Shown here piece by piece: positions 16,699 through 27,289 of a stretch of 64,000 bases of DNA (position 1 is its first letter; each line of letters starts with the position of its first letter). The position numbers and the translations under genes are program-made. Source of the DNA: Qipengyuania flava (lineage in GTDB: Bacteria > Pseudomonadota > Alphaproteobacteria > Sphingomonadales > Sphingomonadaceae); the NCBI RefSeq assembly GCF_019448255.1, contig NZ_CP080410.1, positions 1,488,001 to 1,552,000 on the forward strand, read 5' to 3'. The notes under the pieces were generated by a model that saw only the letters and a list, made by a program, of their open reading frames with translations, ran no database searches and was not told the origin of the DNA.

Positions 16699-17945
16699 CA
16701 GGTTTTCTCGAACTTGTTACGCAGGTAAATGGCAAGCCCGTTCATCACGAGCAGGAACAGCAATAGCACGATAATGGCCGCGCTCGTGCGTTCGACGAAG
16801 CCGCGGTCGATTTCATCGGACCACAGGAAGATCTGCATCGGCAGGACGGTTGCCGGAGAAGTGAAGCCATCGGGCGGGGTTGCGACAAAGGCGCGCATCC
16901 CGATCATCAGCAGCGGCGCAGTCTCGCCAAGGGCGCGGGCCATGCCGATGATCGTGCCGGTCAGGATGCCGGGAAGGGCAAGCGGCAGGACGTGGTGGAA
17001 CACGACCTGTACGGGCGAGGCACCCACCGCCAGCGCGCCATCGCGAATGCTGGGTGGGACTGCCTTGATGGCGTTACGACCCGAGATGACGATAACCGGC
17101 ATGGTCATCAGGGCGAGGGTCATACCCCCGATGATCGGGGCCGAACGCAGGTTCGGGAACAGCGTGAGGAAGACCGCCAGGCCGAGCAGGCCGAAGATGA
17201 TCGAAGGCACCGCGGCGAGGTTGTTGATCGACAGCTCGATAAATTCCGTCCACCGGTTCTTTGGCGCGTATTCCTCGAGATAGAGTGCTGCCAGAACGCC
17301 GATAGGGAAAGCGAGCAGCAGCGTGATGATCATGGTGAGCATCGAGCCCTTGAGGGCGCCCCAGATGCCAACCTGCTGCGGGTTGGTGGCATCGGACCGG
17401 GTCAGGAACCCGCTGTCGAAGTTCTTTTCGATCTGGCCGCGCTCGGCCAGTTGGGCGGCCAGCGCCTGCATGTCCTGCGCGCCTTCGCCCTCGTAACCAG
17501 ACGCAAGATCGGCCGAGGCGGGAAGGGTGAAGGTGACTTCTTCGCGCAGGATCGACGGATCGGCGATGATCGCCGCTGCGACATCGCGCCAGGCCTGACT
17601 GCCGAGCTCTTCGGCCGCTTCCTCGCCCAGTTCCTCGGTCGCGAAGTACTGGACGACGTCGCGCAGGCCCTGCGCCTCGAGCGAGGCAAGGGCGCCGGGC
17701 TGCTCCATCGTCGAAGGATCGGCAGCGATCCCTGCCTGCGTGAAGTCGACCGGCACGCGCAGCTCGACGCGCTGAAAGCCGCCGACGCCGTTGACGGTCA
17801 TGGTGCCGAGGAGGAACACGAGCACGACGACGGAAAAGAGGATCGCGGTCAGGCCGATGGCCTTGAACCGGCGCTCTGCCGCGTAGCGCTTCTTCAGCCG
17901 CGCTTCGAACGCGGGAGTGCGGGTAGGGGCGACACGCTCAGTCAT
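16695..17945 (-). CDS. pstA: Phosphate ABC transporter permease PstA
   Basis: A 416-residue membrane protein, longer than the ~300 of E. coli because about 170 residues (roughly 75-210) form a soluble periplasmic insertion between the first and second helices, a form common in Alphaproteobacteria. The C-terminal part carries the permease signature ([32 protein letters not shown], the EAA loop contacting PstB). ATG 17945 lies inside the last codons of pstC (8-nt overlap). Together with PstC it forms the phosphate channel in the inner membrane. Confidence 0.95.
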   Translation of the reverse strand: MTERVAPTRTPAFEARLKKRYAAERRFKAIGLTAILFSVVVLVFLLGTMTVNGVGGFQRVELRVPVDFTQAGIAADPSTMEQPGALASLEAQGLRDVVQYFATEELGEEAAEELGSQAWRDVAAAIIADPSILREEVTFTLPASADLASGYEGEGAQDMQALAAQLAERGQIEKNFDSGFLTRSDATNPQQVGIWGALKGSMLTMIITLLLAFPIGVLAALYLEEYAPKNRWTEFIELSINNLAAVPSIIFGLLGLAVFLTLFPNLRSAPIIGGMTLALMTMPVIVISGRNAIKAVPPSIRDGALAVGASPVQVVFHHVLPLALPGILTGTIIGMARALGETAPLLMIGMRAFVATPPDGFTSPATVLPMQIFLWSDEIDRGFVERTSAAIIVLLLFLLVMNGLAIYLRNKFEKTW

Positions 17946-19323
17946 AAGCTTCGCGGTACCTTTTGACGACGCTGAGAGCGATGAAGTTGAGGCCGAGCGT
18001 GACCAGGAACAGCACGAAGCCGAGCGCAAACGCGCTGAGCGTTGCCGGGTGGTCGAAGCTGCCTTCACCGGTCAGCATCTTGACGATCTGGACAGTGACC
18101 GTGGTCATCCGGTCGAGCGGATTGGCGGATAGGTTCGCTGCGGTCGACGCGGCCATGACCACGATCATGGTTTCGCCGATCGCGCGGCTGATGGCGAGCA
18201 TGATGCCGGCCACGATGCCGGGCAGGGCAGCGGGGACCAGCACGCGGCGGATGGTTTCGCTCGTCGTTGCGCCCATGGCGAGGCTGCCATCACGCATGGC
18301 CTGCGGAACGGCGGTGATGCTGTCGTCGGCCATCGACGAGACGAACGGAATGATCATCACGCCCATGACGAGACCGGCAGCGAGCGCGCTTTCCGTCGAA
18401 GGGTTTGCAAAGCCCATTGCGAGAGCAATGTCGCGGATTGCCGGAGCGATCGTCAGCGCGGCAAAGTAGCCGTAAACGACGGTCGGAACACCGGCGAGGA
18501 TTTCGAGCGCCGGCTTGATCCACGAACGCAGCTTCGGATTGGCATATTGCGTCAGGTAAATCGCGCTCATCAGGCCAAGCGGGATGGCCACGATCATGGC
18601 GATGATCGCGCCGATGAACAGCGTGCCCCAGAACAGCGGCACGGCGCCATAGCGAGAGGGATCGGGGTTCTCCGGGTTCGCCATGGGGTCGGGGCCCCAG
18701 TGCGTCCCGAACAGGAAGTCGATCGGAGAGACCATGCCGAAGAAGCGGACGGTCTCGAACACGAGGCTCGCGAGGATGCCGATGGTGGTCAGGATAGCGA
18801 CCAGCGACGCGCCGAGCAGGATCGCCATTACGATCCGCTCCACCTTGGTCCGCGCGGCAAAGTCAGGCTTCAGGCGCAGGAAGGCGTAAGTGCCCCCGAG
18901 GAAGGCAATCAGCAGCGCGACCGCGATACCGATGAAGTTGTAGTGCGACAGCGCCTCGCGATAGGGTTCGACCAGGGCCGCTGCCTGCGGGTTGAACACC
19001 GCTGGAGCCGCTCCGGTGGCTACCGCCCGCGCTTCGTTGAGGATTGTCTGGCGCTGGAAACCGAACTCGGGGAGTTCGGCGGCTGCCGGGCTCGCGAGGA
19101 CCGACTGGCTTACAAGCCCGGGAGCAATGGCGCTCCACAGGCCGACAAAGGCCAGCACGGGAAGCGCGATCCACAGCGCGACATACCACGCGTGGTAGTT
19201 CGGCAGGGATGCGATCCTGCCGTCGGCGCTTTCACGCCGGAAGGTCCATGCACGCGCACGAGCCGCCAACCATCCGGCGAGCCCGAGCCCGAGGGCCAGG
19301 AGGAGCAAGATGGCTGGCGACAT
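17938..19323 (-). CDS. pstC: Phosphate ABC transporter permease PstC
   Basis: A 461-residue membrane protein with an extended N-terminal region of two helices and a periplasmic stretch before the standard permease core. The core shows FLFGTHWGPD and the EAA loop AMRDGSLAMGATTSETIRRVLVPAALPGI. It pairs with PstA and receives phosphate from PstS. It starts 17 nt after pstS and overlaps pstA by 8 nt, consistent with one pstSCAB-phoU transcript. Confidence 0.95.
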   Translation of the reverse strand: MSPAILLLLALGLGLAGWLAARARAWTFRRESADGRIASLPNYHAWYVALWIALPVLAFVGLWSAIAPGLVSQSVLASPAAAELPEFGFQRQTILNEARAVATGAAPAVFNPQAAALVEPYREALSHYNFIGIAVALLIAFLGGTYAFLRLKPDFAARTKVERIVMAILLGASLVAILTTIGILASLVFETVRFFGMVSPIDFLFGTHWGPDPMANPENPDPSRYGAVPLFWGTLFIGAIIAMIVAIPLGLMSAIYLTQYANPKLRSWIKPALEILAGVPTVVYGYFAALTIAPAIRDIALAMGFANPSTESALAAGLVMGVMIIPFVSSMADDSITAVPQAMRDGSLAMGATTSETIRRVLVPAALPGIVAGIMLAISRAIGETMIVVMAASTAANLSANPLDRMTTVTVQIVKMLTGEGSFDHPATLSAFALGFVLFLVTLGLNFIALSVVKRYREAYD

Positions 19324-19340
19324 GTGCGTTACATTAAACC

Positions 19341-20387
19341 TTACTTGAGTTCAGTGCCGTCGAGCGTGGTGAACTCGGTGGCTGCGGTCAGGTTGGCCGC
19401 CATAACGTCATCGGGCGAAGCTACAAGGCCGATCTTGGCAAGATCACCATCCTTCGACCACATCGTCGTCCACTGGGCGAGATATTCCTTCAGGCCCGGG
19501 ATGGCGTCGATGTGCGCCTTCTTGACATAGACGTAGAGCGGACGAGCGCCGGGGTATTCGAAGCTCGAGATGTTTTCGTAGGTCGGGGCGACGCCGTTCA
19601 TGTTGAGGCCCTGGACCTTGTCGGCGTTCTCTTCGAGGTAGCTGTAGCCGAAGACGCCAACCGCGTTCGGGTTGCCTTCGATCTTCTGCACGATCAGGTT
19701 GTCCTGCTCGCCCTGGTCGACATAGGCGCCGTCCGAGCGCACTTCCGTGCAGACCTGGTCGTAGCGGTCTTCGTCGCTTTCCTTGAGCGCCTTCATTTCC
19801 TCGTTGGTCTTGCAACCGGCTTCAAGGACAAGCTCCTTGAGCGCGTCGCGGGTGCCCGAGGTGCTCGGCGGACCATAGACGAGGATGGGCTGGTTGGGGA
19901 GCGAGGGATCGACATCCGACCAGTTGGTGTTGGTCTGCTCGCCGCCGTAGGGCGAAGCGGCCAGCGCTTCGTAGACCTGCTTGGGCGTCAGGTTCATGGT
20001 GATGCCGCCCTGCGCCGAAGCGAAAGCGATACCGTCGAGGCCGACCTGCAGTTCGATGATGTCGGTCACGCCATTGGCCTGGCAGTCAGCGAATTCGCTG
20101 GCCTTCATGCGGCGCGAGGCGTTGGTCATGTCGGGCGTGTCAGCGCCGACGCCGGCGCAGAACAGCTTCATGCCGCCGCCGGTTCCGGTCGATTCGATGA
20201 TCGGCGACTTGAAGTCGGGGTTCGAGCGCACGAAGGCTTCCGAAACGGCCTTGGCGAAGGGGAAGACGGTCGAGGAGCCGACCGCACGGATCGAGTCGCG
20301 CGAAGCGCCGTCGCCGCCAGCGCTGCCGCAAGCGGCGAGGGCAGCAGCCGAAACGGCAGCGAAGATGAAGGATTTGGTCTTGGTCAT
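19341..20387 (-). CDS. pstS: Phosphate-binding protein PstS
   Basis: A 348-residue substrate-binding protein starting at ATG 20387, which has AAGGTGAT 7 nt upstream; an in-frame GTG 9 nt earlier lacks support. The leader ends in AALAAC, a lipobox, so it is a lipoprotein in the periplasm. Phosphate-contact motifs are visible: AVGSSTVFPFAKAVSEAF, ESTGTGGGMKLFC, a SRRMK segment and GPPSTSGTRDALKELV. It is the first gene of the transport set, with a Pho-box-like sequence upstream. The protein is of the longer alphaproteobacterial type. Confidence 0.95.
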   Translation of the reverse strand: MTKTKSFIFAAVSAAALAACGSAGGDGASRDSIRAVGSSTVFPFAKAVSEAFVRSNPDFKSPIIESTGTGGGMKLFCAGVGADTPDMTNASRRMKASEFADCQANGVTDIIELQVGLDGIAFASAQGGITMNLTPKQVYEALAASPYGGEQTNTNWSDVDPSLPNQPILVYGPPSTSGTRDALKELVLEAGCKTNEEMKALKESDEDRYDQVCTEVRSDGAYVDQGEQDNLIVQKIEGNPNAVGVFGYSYLEENADKVQGLNMNGVAPTYENISSFEYPGARPLYVYVKKAHIDAIPGLKEYLAQWTTMWSKDGDLAKIGLVASPDDVMAANLTAATEFTTLDGTELK

Positions 20388-20433
20388 CAGGATCACCTTG
20401 GGTTGTTAGCTAGCGGCGCCAAAGCGCCTCAAT

Positions 20434-20462
20434 GTTACACGGGTACGACAATCGTTTGACTG
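20434..20462 (-). promoter_or_regulatory. Candidate Pho box upstream of pstS
   Basis: Reading the minus strand, CAGTCAA-ACGA, TTGTCGT-ACCC and GTGTAAC-ATTG follow in an exact 11-bp rhythm, matching CTGTCAT at about 4-5 of 7 positions each. It lies about 47 nt before the pstS start and just after the porin stop, suitable for PhoB control of pstSCAB-phoU. Confidence 0.55.
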
Positions 20463-20468
20463 GGACGC

Positions 20469-21833
20469 CTAGAAATCGATCTGCGCGCGCAGTCCGATCG
20501 AGTCGACGCCGTAGGAGGTATCGCCCGAAGCCGTCGGCAGGACCGCATCGGTGTATTCGAGGCGGCCGTAGTTGATCATGAAGAGCGTGTAGTCGGTCGG
20601 CTTCCAGATCAGCGAGGCGAAGTACCCGGCCTGCTGGCCGCCGAGGATACCAGCGTCGTTCAGGTCGAGGTGGTCGTAGCGGACGTTGAACTGGAGCGAA
20701 CCGAAGCCGCCTTCGCCAACCGGCGAGTTCGGCTTGGTGCGATCGAACTTGCCGCCCTTGTAGCCGCGCGTGTCGTCGGTGAGGAAAACGCCGGCTTCGA
20801 CGTACCCGCCGAAGAAGGTCGGATCCATGGTCATTCCGGGGATGTTGACCTTCTGCCAATAGCCTTCGGCTGCAGCGTGGAAGCGGCCCGCGATGGCAGC
20901 GCCTTCAAGACCAAAGCCGGTTTCGCTGCTGGCGTTCAGGCGGCCGGTGTTGACGAACCGCTCCGAGGTGAAGTGGACCAGCGGGCGCTGGCGATAGCGC
21001 ACGGTGTTCGCGGGATCGTCGATGTCGTTGTAGTGGAACGAGCCACCGAAGTGCAGCTGCGCATCGCCCGACTTGGGCATGAAGACGAAACGCGCATCGA
21101 CGCCGCGGTTCTTGGTGGCGGTGTCGTCGAAATTGTCGGTGAAGACGCCGGCCTGGGCAAGGAACGGCCCCTTCGAATAGGACACCGACGCACCGATGCG
21201 GCGTTCGAAGCCAAACGCGTCGGTGAAGGCGGCGCGTTCGATAAAGGTGGTGTGCAGGCTGCTGGTCAGCTCTTCCAGCGACTGGAAGTTGTTGTGATGG
21301 CCAATCGCCACATCGACGTTGCCATGCTCGTAGGTCAGGATGGCATCGGCCACTTCGACCTCGTTGCCGGCAAAGTCGATCTCGAACTTGTAGCCGAAGC
21401 CGCCCGGAATATCGCCCGAGGCGCCGAGACGGGCGCGGCGCACTTCGTTCTGGAAGCCGTCGCTGGCGCCGGTCGAGGAGGGGACACTGGTCCAGCCTGC
21501 ATCGTACATCAGGCGGCCACGGGGCTTGAAGCTCCAGCCGTCGCTCTTTTCGAGCGTCGCTACAGTGGGAGCCGGCTGTGCGGCTGCCGCAACGGCCGCT
21601 GCGGCAACCGCTTCGGTGTTGGCTGCGATCGTGGCGTTCTGTTCGGTGTCGGTCGCCTTTGCGGCGGCGAGCTCGTCTTCGAGCTGTCCGATTCGGGCGT
21701 TCATCGCCGCGAGCTGCGCGCGCATTTCGGCAAGCTCATCGGCCGAAACGGTGACGCTCTGGGCGTAGACGGGAGTGGCGAACGTGCAGCTCAGGGCAGC
21801 AGCCAGGACGCCGAGGCGCGGGCGATTGATCAT
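20469..21833 (-). CDS. Phosphate-selective porin (OprO/OprP family)
   Basis: A 454-residue outer-membrane protein. The start is ATG 21833, giving a clean signal peptide that ends VYAQS; the longer open frame adds 18 residues crossing a Pho box. After the signal comes a coiled-coil segment (ELAEMRAQLAAMNARIGQLEDELA) that probably trimerises or reaches the peptidoglycan, then a beta-barrel with alternating aromatic strands and a terminal phenylalanine (LRAQIDF). DGWSFKPRGRLMYDAGW and FKYEIDF-like strands fit the O/P porin family. Located between phoR and pstS with its own strong Pho box, it likely carries phosphate across the outer membrane. Confidence 0.88.
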   Translation of the reverse strand: MINRPRLGVLAAALSCTFATPVYAQSVTVSADELAEMRAQLAAMNARIGQLEDELAAAKATDTEQNATIAANTEAVAAAAVAAAAQPAPTVATLEKSDGWSFKPRGRLMYDAGWTSVPSSTGASDGFQNEVRRARLGASGDIPGGFGYKFEIDFAGNEVEVADAILTYEHGNVDVAIGHHNNFQSLEELTSSLHTTFIERAAFTDAFGFERRIGASVSYSKGPFLAQAGVFTDNFDDTATKNRGVDARFVFMPKSGDAQLHFGGSFHYNDIDDPANTVRYRQRPLVHFTSERFVNTGRLNASSETGFGLEGAAIAGRFHAAAEGYWQKVNIPGMTMDPTFFGGYVEAGVFLTDDTRGYKGGKFDRTKPNSPVGEGGFGSLQFNVRYDHLDLNDAGILGGQQAGYFASLIWKPTDYTLFMINYGRLEYTDAVLPTASGDTSYGVDSIGLRAQIDF

Positions 21834-21876
21834 CGAATGAAGTCCTTCGTGGGAATTACGATCCGACGACGCCACT

Positions 21877-21905
21877 ATGACGCTCAAATGACTCTTTTGT
21901 GACGG
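21877..21905 (-). promoter_or_regulatory. Pho box upstream of the phosphate porin (three 11-bp units)
   Basis: The minus strand reads CCGTCAC-AAAA, GAGTCAT-TTGA, GCGTCAT-AGTG with exact 11-bp spacing, 44 nt before the porin start. Each unit keeps the GTCA core and AT-rich linkers of the PhoB binding site. This is the best of the three Pho boxes in the window. Confidence 0.78.
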
Positions 21906-21966
21906 TCTATCGCTTGGCGCTGTCTTTTCGAAAGTTACCCAAAAGAATCAGGATCGTGCTGAGCCG

Positions 21967-23154
21967 TCACACCTCTTCGCTCTTGGTCTCGATCGGAAGC
22001 GTAACGGTCACTCTCGTACCTTCGCCAACCGTGCTCTCGATATCGAGTCGGCCCCGGTGGCGTTCGACGATGTGCTTGACGATTGCGAGGCCTAGGCCGG
22101 TCCCGCCCGACGCGCGGCTGCGACCGGGGTCGGTGCGGTAGAAGCGGCGCGTGAGGTGCGGGACATGCTCGGCAGCGATGCCTTCACCGCGATCGGTGAC
22201 GGTTAGACGCACCCGGTTCCGCCCGCGCGGATGCAGGCGCACGGTCACCGCTTCACCCTGGGCGCCATATTTGAACGCGTTGTCGACAAGGTTTCGCACG
22301 AGCTGTTCGAGCTGCTGTTGGTCACCCAGTACCGTGAAGTCACCAGTCGCTTCGTAGTCCAGGAGGGACGCGCGCTCGCCAGCCGCTGCATCGCTAGCGG
22401 CCCGTTCGACCAGCTTGTTGAGATCGAGCACTTTTTCGGGAAGGTCGTGCTTCTCCGCCTCGATCCTCGATAGCGACATCAGGTCGCTCACCAGATCCTG
22501 CAGGCGTCGGGCCTCGCGCTGGATTGTACCTAGGAACTTCCCGGCCATTTTCGGGTCGAGATTCTCTACATCCTCCTGGAGGGTCTCGACGTAGCCGATG
22601 ATCGAGGCGAGCGGTGTCCGCAGTTCGTGGCTTGCGTTGGCGACGAAATCGGTATGCGCGCGGGAAATGTCGGCTTCGGCGGTCTTGTTGACGAATTCGA
22701 TGACCGCGAGGTCGCCGGGCAGGGTCTTGCGGTTGATCCGCCAGATATCGGTCCGGCGGGCGAGCCCGCGGACTACCGCGCCGCCTTCCGCGTTGCGTTC
22801 AAGCAGGCGAATGGCTTCGGGCTGGCGAAGCGCCATGCGCACATCCTGCGCCATGATGTGACTGCCGAGGAGCTTGCGGGCCGAAAGGTTGGCGATGATC
22901 ACCCGGTCCCGTTCGGTGATGACAACCGGGGTTTCGGAATGCTCGAACAGGTCGGCCATGCTGTCGCGGGTGAGGGCGCCGTCTGAAGGCGCGGCCTTTG
23001 CCTCCGGCGGTCGCGCAGCGACGAGGTAAAGCGAACCGATCCATACGGCGAGGAACAGGCCGACGTAGATGAGGTCGATGTCGAGCGTGGCGAGGACGGC
23101 GCAAGCAGCCAGCGCTATGCCGAATCCGGACCAGGGAAATCTGCTCTCGCTCAT
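21967..23154 (-). CDS. phoR: Phosphate regulon sensor histidine kinase PhoR
   Basis: A 395-residue kinase. Two N-terminal helices (ALAACAVLATLDIDLIYVGLFLAVWIGSLYLV) anchor it without a large periplasmic domain, then a PAS-like region (about 65-160), the H-box NASHELRTPLASIIG with phosphoacceptor H176, N-box NLVDNAFKYG, and G-boxes DRGEGIA and GGTGLGLAIVKHI. It should phosphorylate PhoB, and PhoU/Pst signal phosphate status to it. It heads the phosphate cluster but lies 133 nt ahead of the porin, which has a separate promoter. A tandem tRNA-Glu pair lies upstream. Confidence 0.94.
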   Translation of the reverse strand: MSESRFPWSGFGIALAACAVLATLDIDLIYVGLFLAVWIGSLYLVAARPPEAKAAPSDGALTRDSMADLFEHSETPVVITERDRVIIANLSARKLLGSHIMAQDVRMALRQPEAIRLLERNAEGGAVVRGLARRTDIWRINRKTLPGDLAVIEFVNKTAEADISRAHTDFVANASHELRTPLASIIGYVETLQEDVENLDPKMAGKFLGTIQREARRLQDLVSDLMSLSRIEAEKHDLPEKVLDLNKLVERAASDAAAGERASLLDYEATGDFTVLGDQQQLEQLVRNLVDNAFKYGAQGEAVTVRLHPRGRNRVRLTVTDRGEGIAAEHVPHLTRRFYRTDPGRSRASGGTGLGLAIVKHIVERHRGRLDIESTVGEGTRVTVTLPIETKSEEV

Positions 23155-23215
23155 TGCCGCGCGGCTTAGCGGCGCGCAGCAGAGCGCGCTACCGGTTTCT
23201 CGAAGGGGGAGTTGG

Positions 23216-23290
23216 TGGTGACCCGTACGGGAATCGAACCCGTGTTTCAGCCGTGAAAGGGCCGCGTCCTAACCGCTAGACGAACGGGCC
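23216..23290 (-). tRNA. tRNA-Glu (anticodon TTC), copy 2
   Basis: A complete cloverleaf on the minus strand: acceptor GGCCCGT with ACGGGTC, anticodon loop CTTTCAC (TTC, Glu), T-loop TTCGATT, and an encoded 3' CCA. It is identical to the copy 122 bp away and is transcribed after it. Confidence 0.97.
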
Positions 23291-23337
23291 ACAGGAGTGG
23301 CGCTTTTTCGCGGATTGCCAAGGCAATACCGCCACCG

Positions 23338-23412
23338 TGGTGACCCGTACGGGAATCGAACCCGTGTTTCAGCCGTGAAAGGGCCGCGTCCTAACCGCTA
23401 GACGAACGGGCC
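23338..23412 (-). tRNA. tRNA-Glu (anticodon TTC), copy 1
   Basis: Identical in all 75 positions to the other copy, with encoded CCA. The 47-nt spacer between the copies has no resemblance to either. A promoter-like pair lies just upstream, so the two are probably one transcript. Confidence 0.97.
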
Positions 23413-23444
23413 ACACCCCTTGCGGGGTCGGTGGCGTGGCGGGC

Positions 23445-23473
23445 CAATTAGGCGTGGGGGTGCGAGGCGTCAA
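23445..23473 (-). promoter_or_regulatory. Promoter of the tandem tRNA-Glu genes
   Basis: On the minus strand TTGACG (23473-23468) and TAATTG (23450-23445) are 17 nt apart. The predicted start near 23438 lies about 26 nt before the mature 5' end of the first tRNA. Confidence 0.7.
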
Positions 23474-23495
23474 CCCTCCAATGCAGGCAATTTCA

Positions 23496-25295
<1,800 letters not shown>

Positions 25296-25354
25296 CGCGC
25301 AGCGCGGAAGCCGTGCGGATTGACAATCGACAGCCTCTGGGGAACCTCACCGCC

Positions 25355-25840
25355 ATGGGCTCCGGACCACTCCTCATTATCTGGCACAGTCGCACGGGCG
25401 CTAGCGAGCAGCTTGCCGCGGCGGCGAAATCCGGCGCGGGCGAAGCGGCGCGCCTTGTGAGGGCGAGAGATGTGGAGCCGGACGACTTGCTCGAAGCGTC
25501 GGGATACCTGTTCTGCTGTCCCGAAAACCTCGCGAGCATGAGCGGCGAGATGAAAGAGATGTTCGACCGCTGCTATTATCCGCTGCTCGGGAAGATTGAG
25601 GGCTTGGCCTATGCGACGATCATCGCAGCCGGGTCCGACGGTGAGGGGGCGCAGCGCCAGATCGACCGGATCGCAACCGGGTGGCGGCTAAAGCGCGTGG
25701 CACCCGCTGAGATCGTCAGAACGGACGCGCAAGACCCCAAGTCGATCCTCGCCCCGAAACAGGTTTCGGGCGAGGAGCTTGCCATGGCCGGAGAGATGGG
25801 CGCTGCCCTGGCGGAAGGTTTGCGCCAGGGAATCTTCTGA
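25355..25840 (+). CDS. Flavodoxin-like protein (NAD(P)H-dependent oxidoreductase family)
   Basis: A 161-residue protein with a flavodoxin-like fold: LLIIWHSRTGASEQLAAAA is the FMN phosphate-binding loop, and GYLFCCPENLASMSGEMKEMFDRCYYPL contacts the isoalloxazine ring. ATG 25355 puts the first strand at the N-terminus. Related proteins are annotated as flavodoxin or NADPH-dependent FMN reductase; no partner is known. It is divergent from recJ (60 nt) and followed by an unknown gene, perhaps in one transcript. Confidence 0.8.
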   Translation: MGSGPLLIIWHSRTGASEQLAAAAKSGAGEAARLVRARDVEPDDLLEASGYLFCCPENLASMSGEMKEMFDRCYYPLLGKIEGLAYATIIAAGSDGEGAQRQIDRIATGWRLKRVAPAEIVRTDAQDPKSILAPKQVSGEELAMAGEMGAALAEGLRQGIF

Positions 25841-25940
25841 TTTTGCGTCCGAAATCGAGGGTTTACGCTGGGAAGACTCGACGGGCTATCGGAATGCGTC
25901 CAAGAGTGCAGGGCATTGGGTTAGGGGGACAGTGCAAGGC

Positions 25941-26747
25941 GTGACGGTTGACGGGAACCCGCGCGAGCTGACCGGGCGACAAAGGCCCGGCCTGACCTTG
26001 CTGTTCGATCGTGGCGCGCGGCCGGACAGCGCGGCCATCCTGTCGTTGGTGGAATCCATCCGGGGCTGCGATGTGGCCTATGATCCCAGCGCGGTAGGAT
26101 CGGCTGCGCATGTTGCCCAGGCCGACACCGACCGGGTGGAACGCCCGCAATGGCTCGAGCTGGTGTGCGATGGCTTGAGTTTTGATGTGCTCGGCCTTGG
26201 AAACTCCGCTCCTCTACCCGCGCCGGACGTTCGCTTTCGTGTCGGAATCGATGCGGAGCCGACCGACACCAGCGAAGCGATCGGCCTTTTCCCCGGCCCC
26301 CATATTGCCGAGGGCGCGCACGCCCTGCCGATCATCCGCACCCTCGCGCGGATCGGTGCGGTGATTGCGCGCGATTTGCCGGGGGTGCGGGCGGTCTGCT
26401 GGGGGCCTGCGCGCCTAGCGAGTTCCCCGGCGTTCCTCGACCAAGCCGTGACTGGATGGCTCGAAGGCGGGCCTTTCCCGGCACTCTGCTTCGTCGGGTT
26501 CGAGATGACGGATGCTGGGCAGCTTGAAACGGAAGGGCTGTCGTTCTTCATCGGACATGAACTCGAAGTCGCACCGGAGGCCGCACGGGACCGCCTTTCA
26601 GCGACACGGCTTGCCATGCGGCTCATCCACGAACTGGTCGGTGCGGAGCTCCCCGAGGAGACGTGGACTTTCCCTGCAGAAGACGGCGCGCCACTCACCC
26701 TATTGCGGGATGAGGCGAGCGGTCGGATCCGGGTGGAGCCGGGCTAG
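25941..26747 (+). CDS. Conserved-looking protein of unknown function
   Basis: About 268 residues from GTG 25941; a GTG at 25932 with GGGGGAC in front is an alternative, and the open frame reaches further up into the flavodoxin gene without likeness to a protein start. I do not recognise a family with certainty. The protein looks like two related halves: LTLLFDRGARPDSAAILSLVESI near the start and a C-terminal FVGFEMTDAGQLETEGLSFF, then a long helix AARDRLSATRLAMRLIHELV. This end recalls DUF4261-like proteins. No signal peptide or membrane segment. Codon use is like its neighbours. It lies between the flavodoxin and the AHH gene, all on the plus strand. Confidence 0.6.
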   Translation: MTVDGNPRELTGRQRPGLTLLFDRGARPDSAAILSLVESIRGCDVAYDPSAVGSAAHVAQADTDRVERPQWLELVCDGLSFDVLGLGNSAPLPAPDVRFRVGIDAEPTDTSEAIGLFPGPHIAEGAHALPIIRTLARIGAVIARDLPGVRAVCWGPARLASSPAFLDQAVTGWLEGGPFPALCFVGFEMTDAGQLETEGLSFFIGHELEVAPEAARDRLSATRLAMRLIHELVGAELPEETWTFPAEDGAPLTLLRDEASGRIRVEPG

Positions 26748-26800
26748 CGGTGTAAGTGGGGGAGGGCATCTTGGAGACCGCTTGCGCAGCACGCGCGCCA

Positions 26801-27289
26801 ATGCCGTTTCGGGCAGTCAACAGGTGCGGGACGGCGGCTTACGATCCGTCACTGCAGCGCCACCACCTTTTGCCGCGCCAGCTGCTTGGCCAGCGATGCT
26901 TTGGACCGTTCTTCCGCACGCTCGGGCACGATCGCATCGGCTTTCACGATTTTCGCCGCAACGGTCTGCTTCTGCCTGCCCGCGAAGAGGCGGTGCGGCG
27001 GCTTGCCCTCCCGCTCCACCGCGGGCCACACCGGGACTACAACGACATGGTGATCGAGCGGGTCGGCCGGATCGAGCGTCACTGGTCGCTCCGTAGTCCA
27101 GGCGATCCCGCCCGCGCTGCCGAGATTGCCCTTTTGCATCTGGCGAAGCTGCAACATTCGCTGCGCCTGAACCTGCTCGACCGGCGAAAGCCCCTGCGGC
27201 TCAACCGCAAGGACCCGCTGGGCAAGGGTAAGGATTTCACCCATCTCGACGCCATGGCCGAGATGCTGTGGGGCGCGACGGGCTCCTAG
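26801..27289 (+). CDS. AHH (HNH/EndoVII superfamily) nuclease-like protein
   Basis: About 162 residues if it starts at ATG 26801; a GTG at 26756 would add 15. The core LQRHHLLPRQLLGQ is the AHH signature with Arg in place of Ala, followed by RIGFHDFRRNGLLLPA and ALPLHRGPHRDYNDMVIERV, giving the spaced histidines and the H-x-x-Y of this treble-clef nuclease family. AHH domains are best known as toxin tips of polymorphic secretion systems, but here there is no delivery domain, signal peptide or evident immunity gene, so a housekeeping nuclease is as likely. The stop overlaps the convergent gene by 4 nt. Confidence 0.7.
   Translation: MPFRAVNRCGTAAYDPSLQRHHLLPRQLLGQRCFGPFFRTLGHDRIGFHDFRRNGLLLPAREEAVRRLALPLHRGPHRDYNDMVIERVGRIERHWSLRSPGDPARAAEIALLHLAKLQHSLRLNLLDRRKPLRLNRKDPLGKGKDFTHLDAMAEMLWGATGS

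Noticed and set aside
23216..23412. Short direct repeat array
   Set aside because: The two repeats are tRNA genes with a non-repeated spacer, not CRISPR or another array.
23414..23427. Hairpin ACCCC/GGGGT as tRNA terminator
   Set aside because: It lies upstream of the minus-strand tRNA genes, inside the region from promoter to mature 5' end.
26756..26800. N-terminal extension of the AHH gene from GTG 26756
   Set aside because: Open but with no resemblance to the family; ATG 26801 was preferred, though this is not certain.
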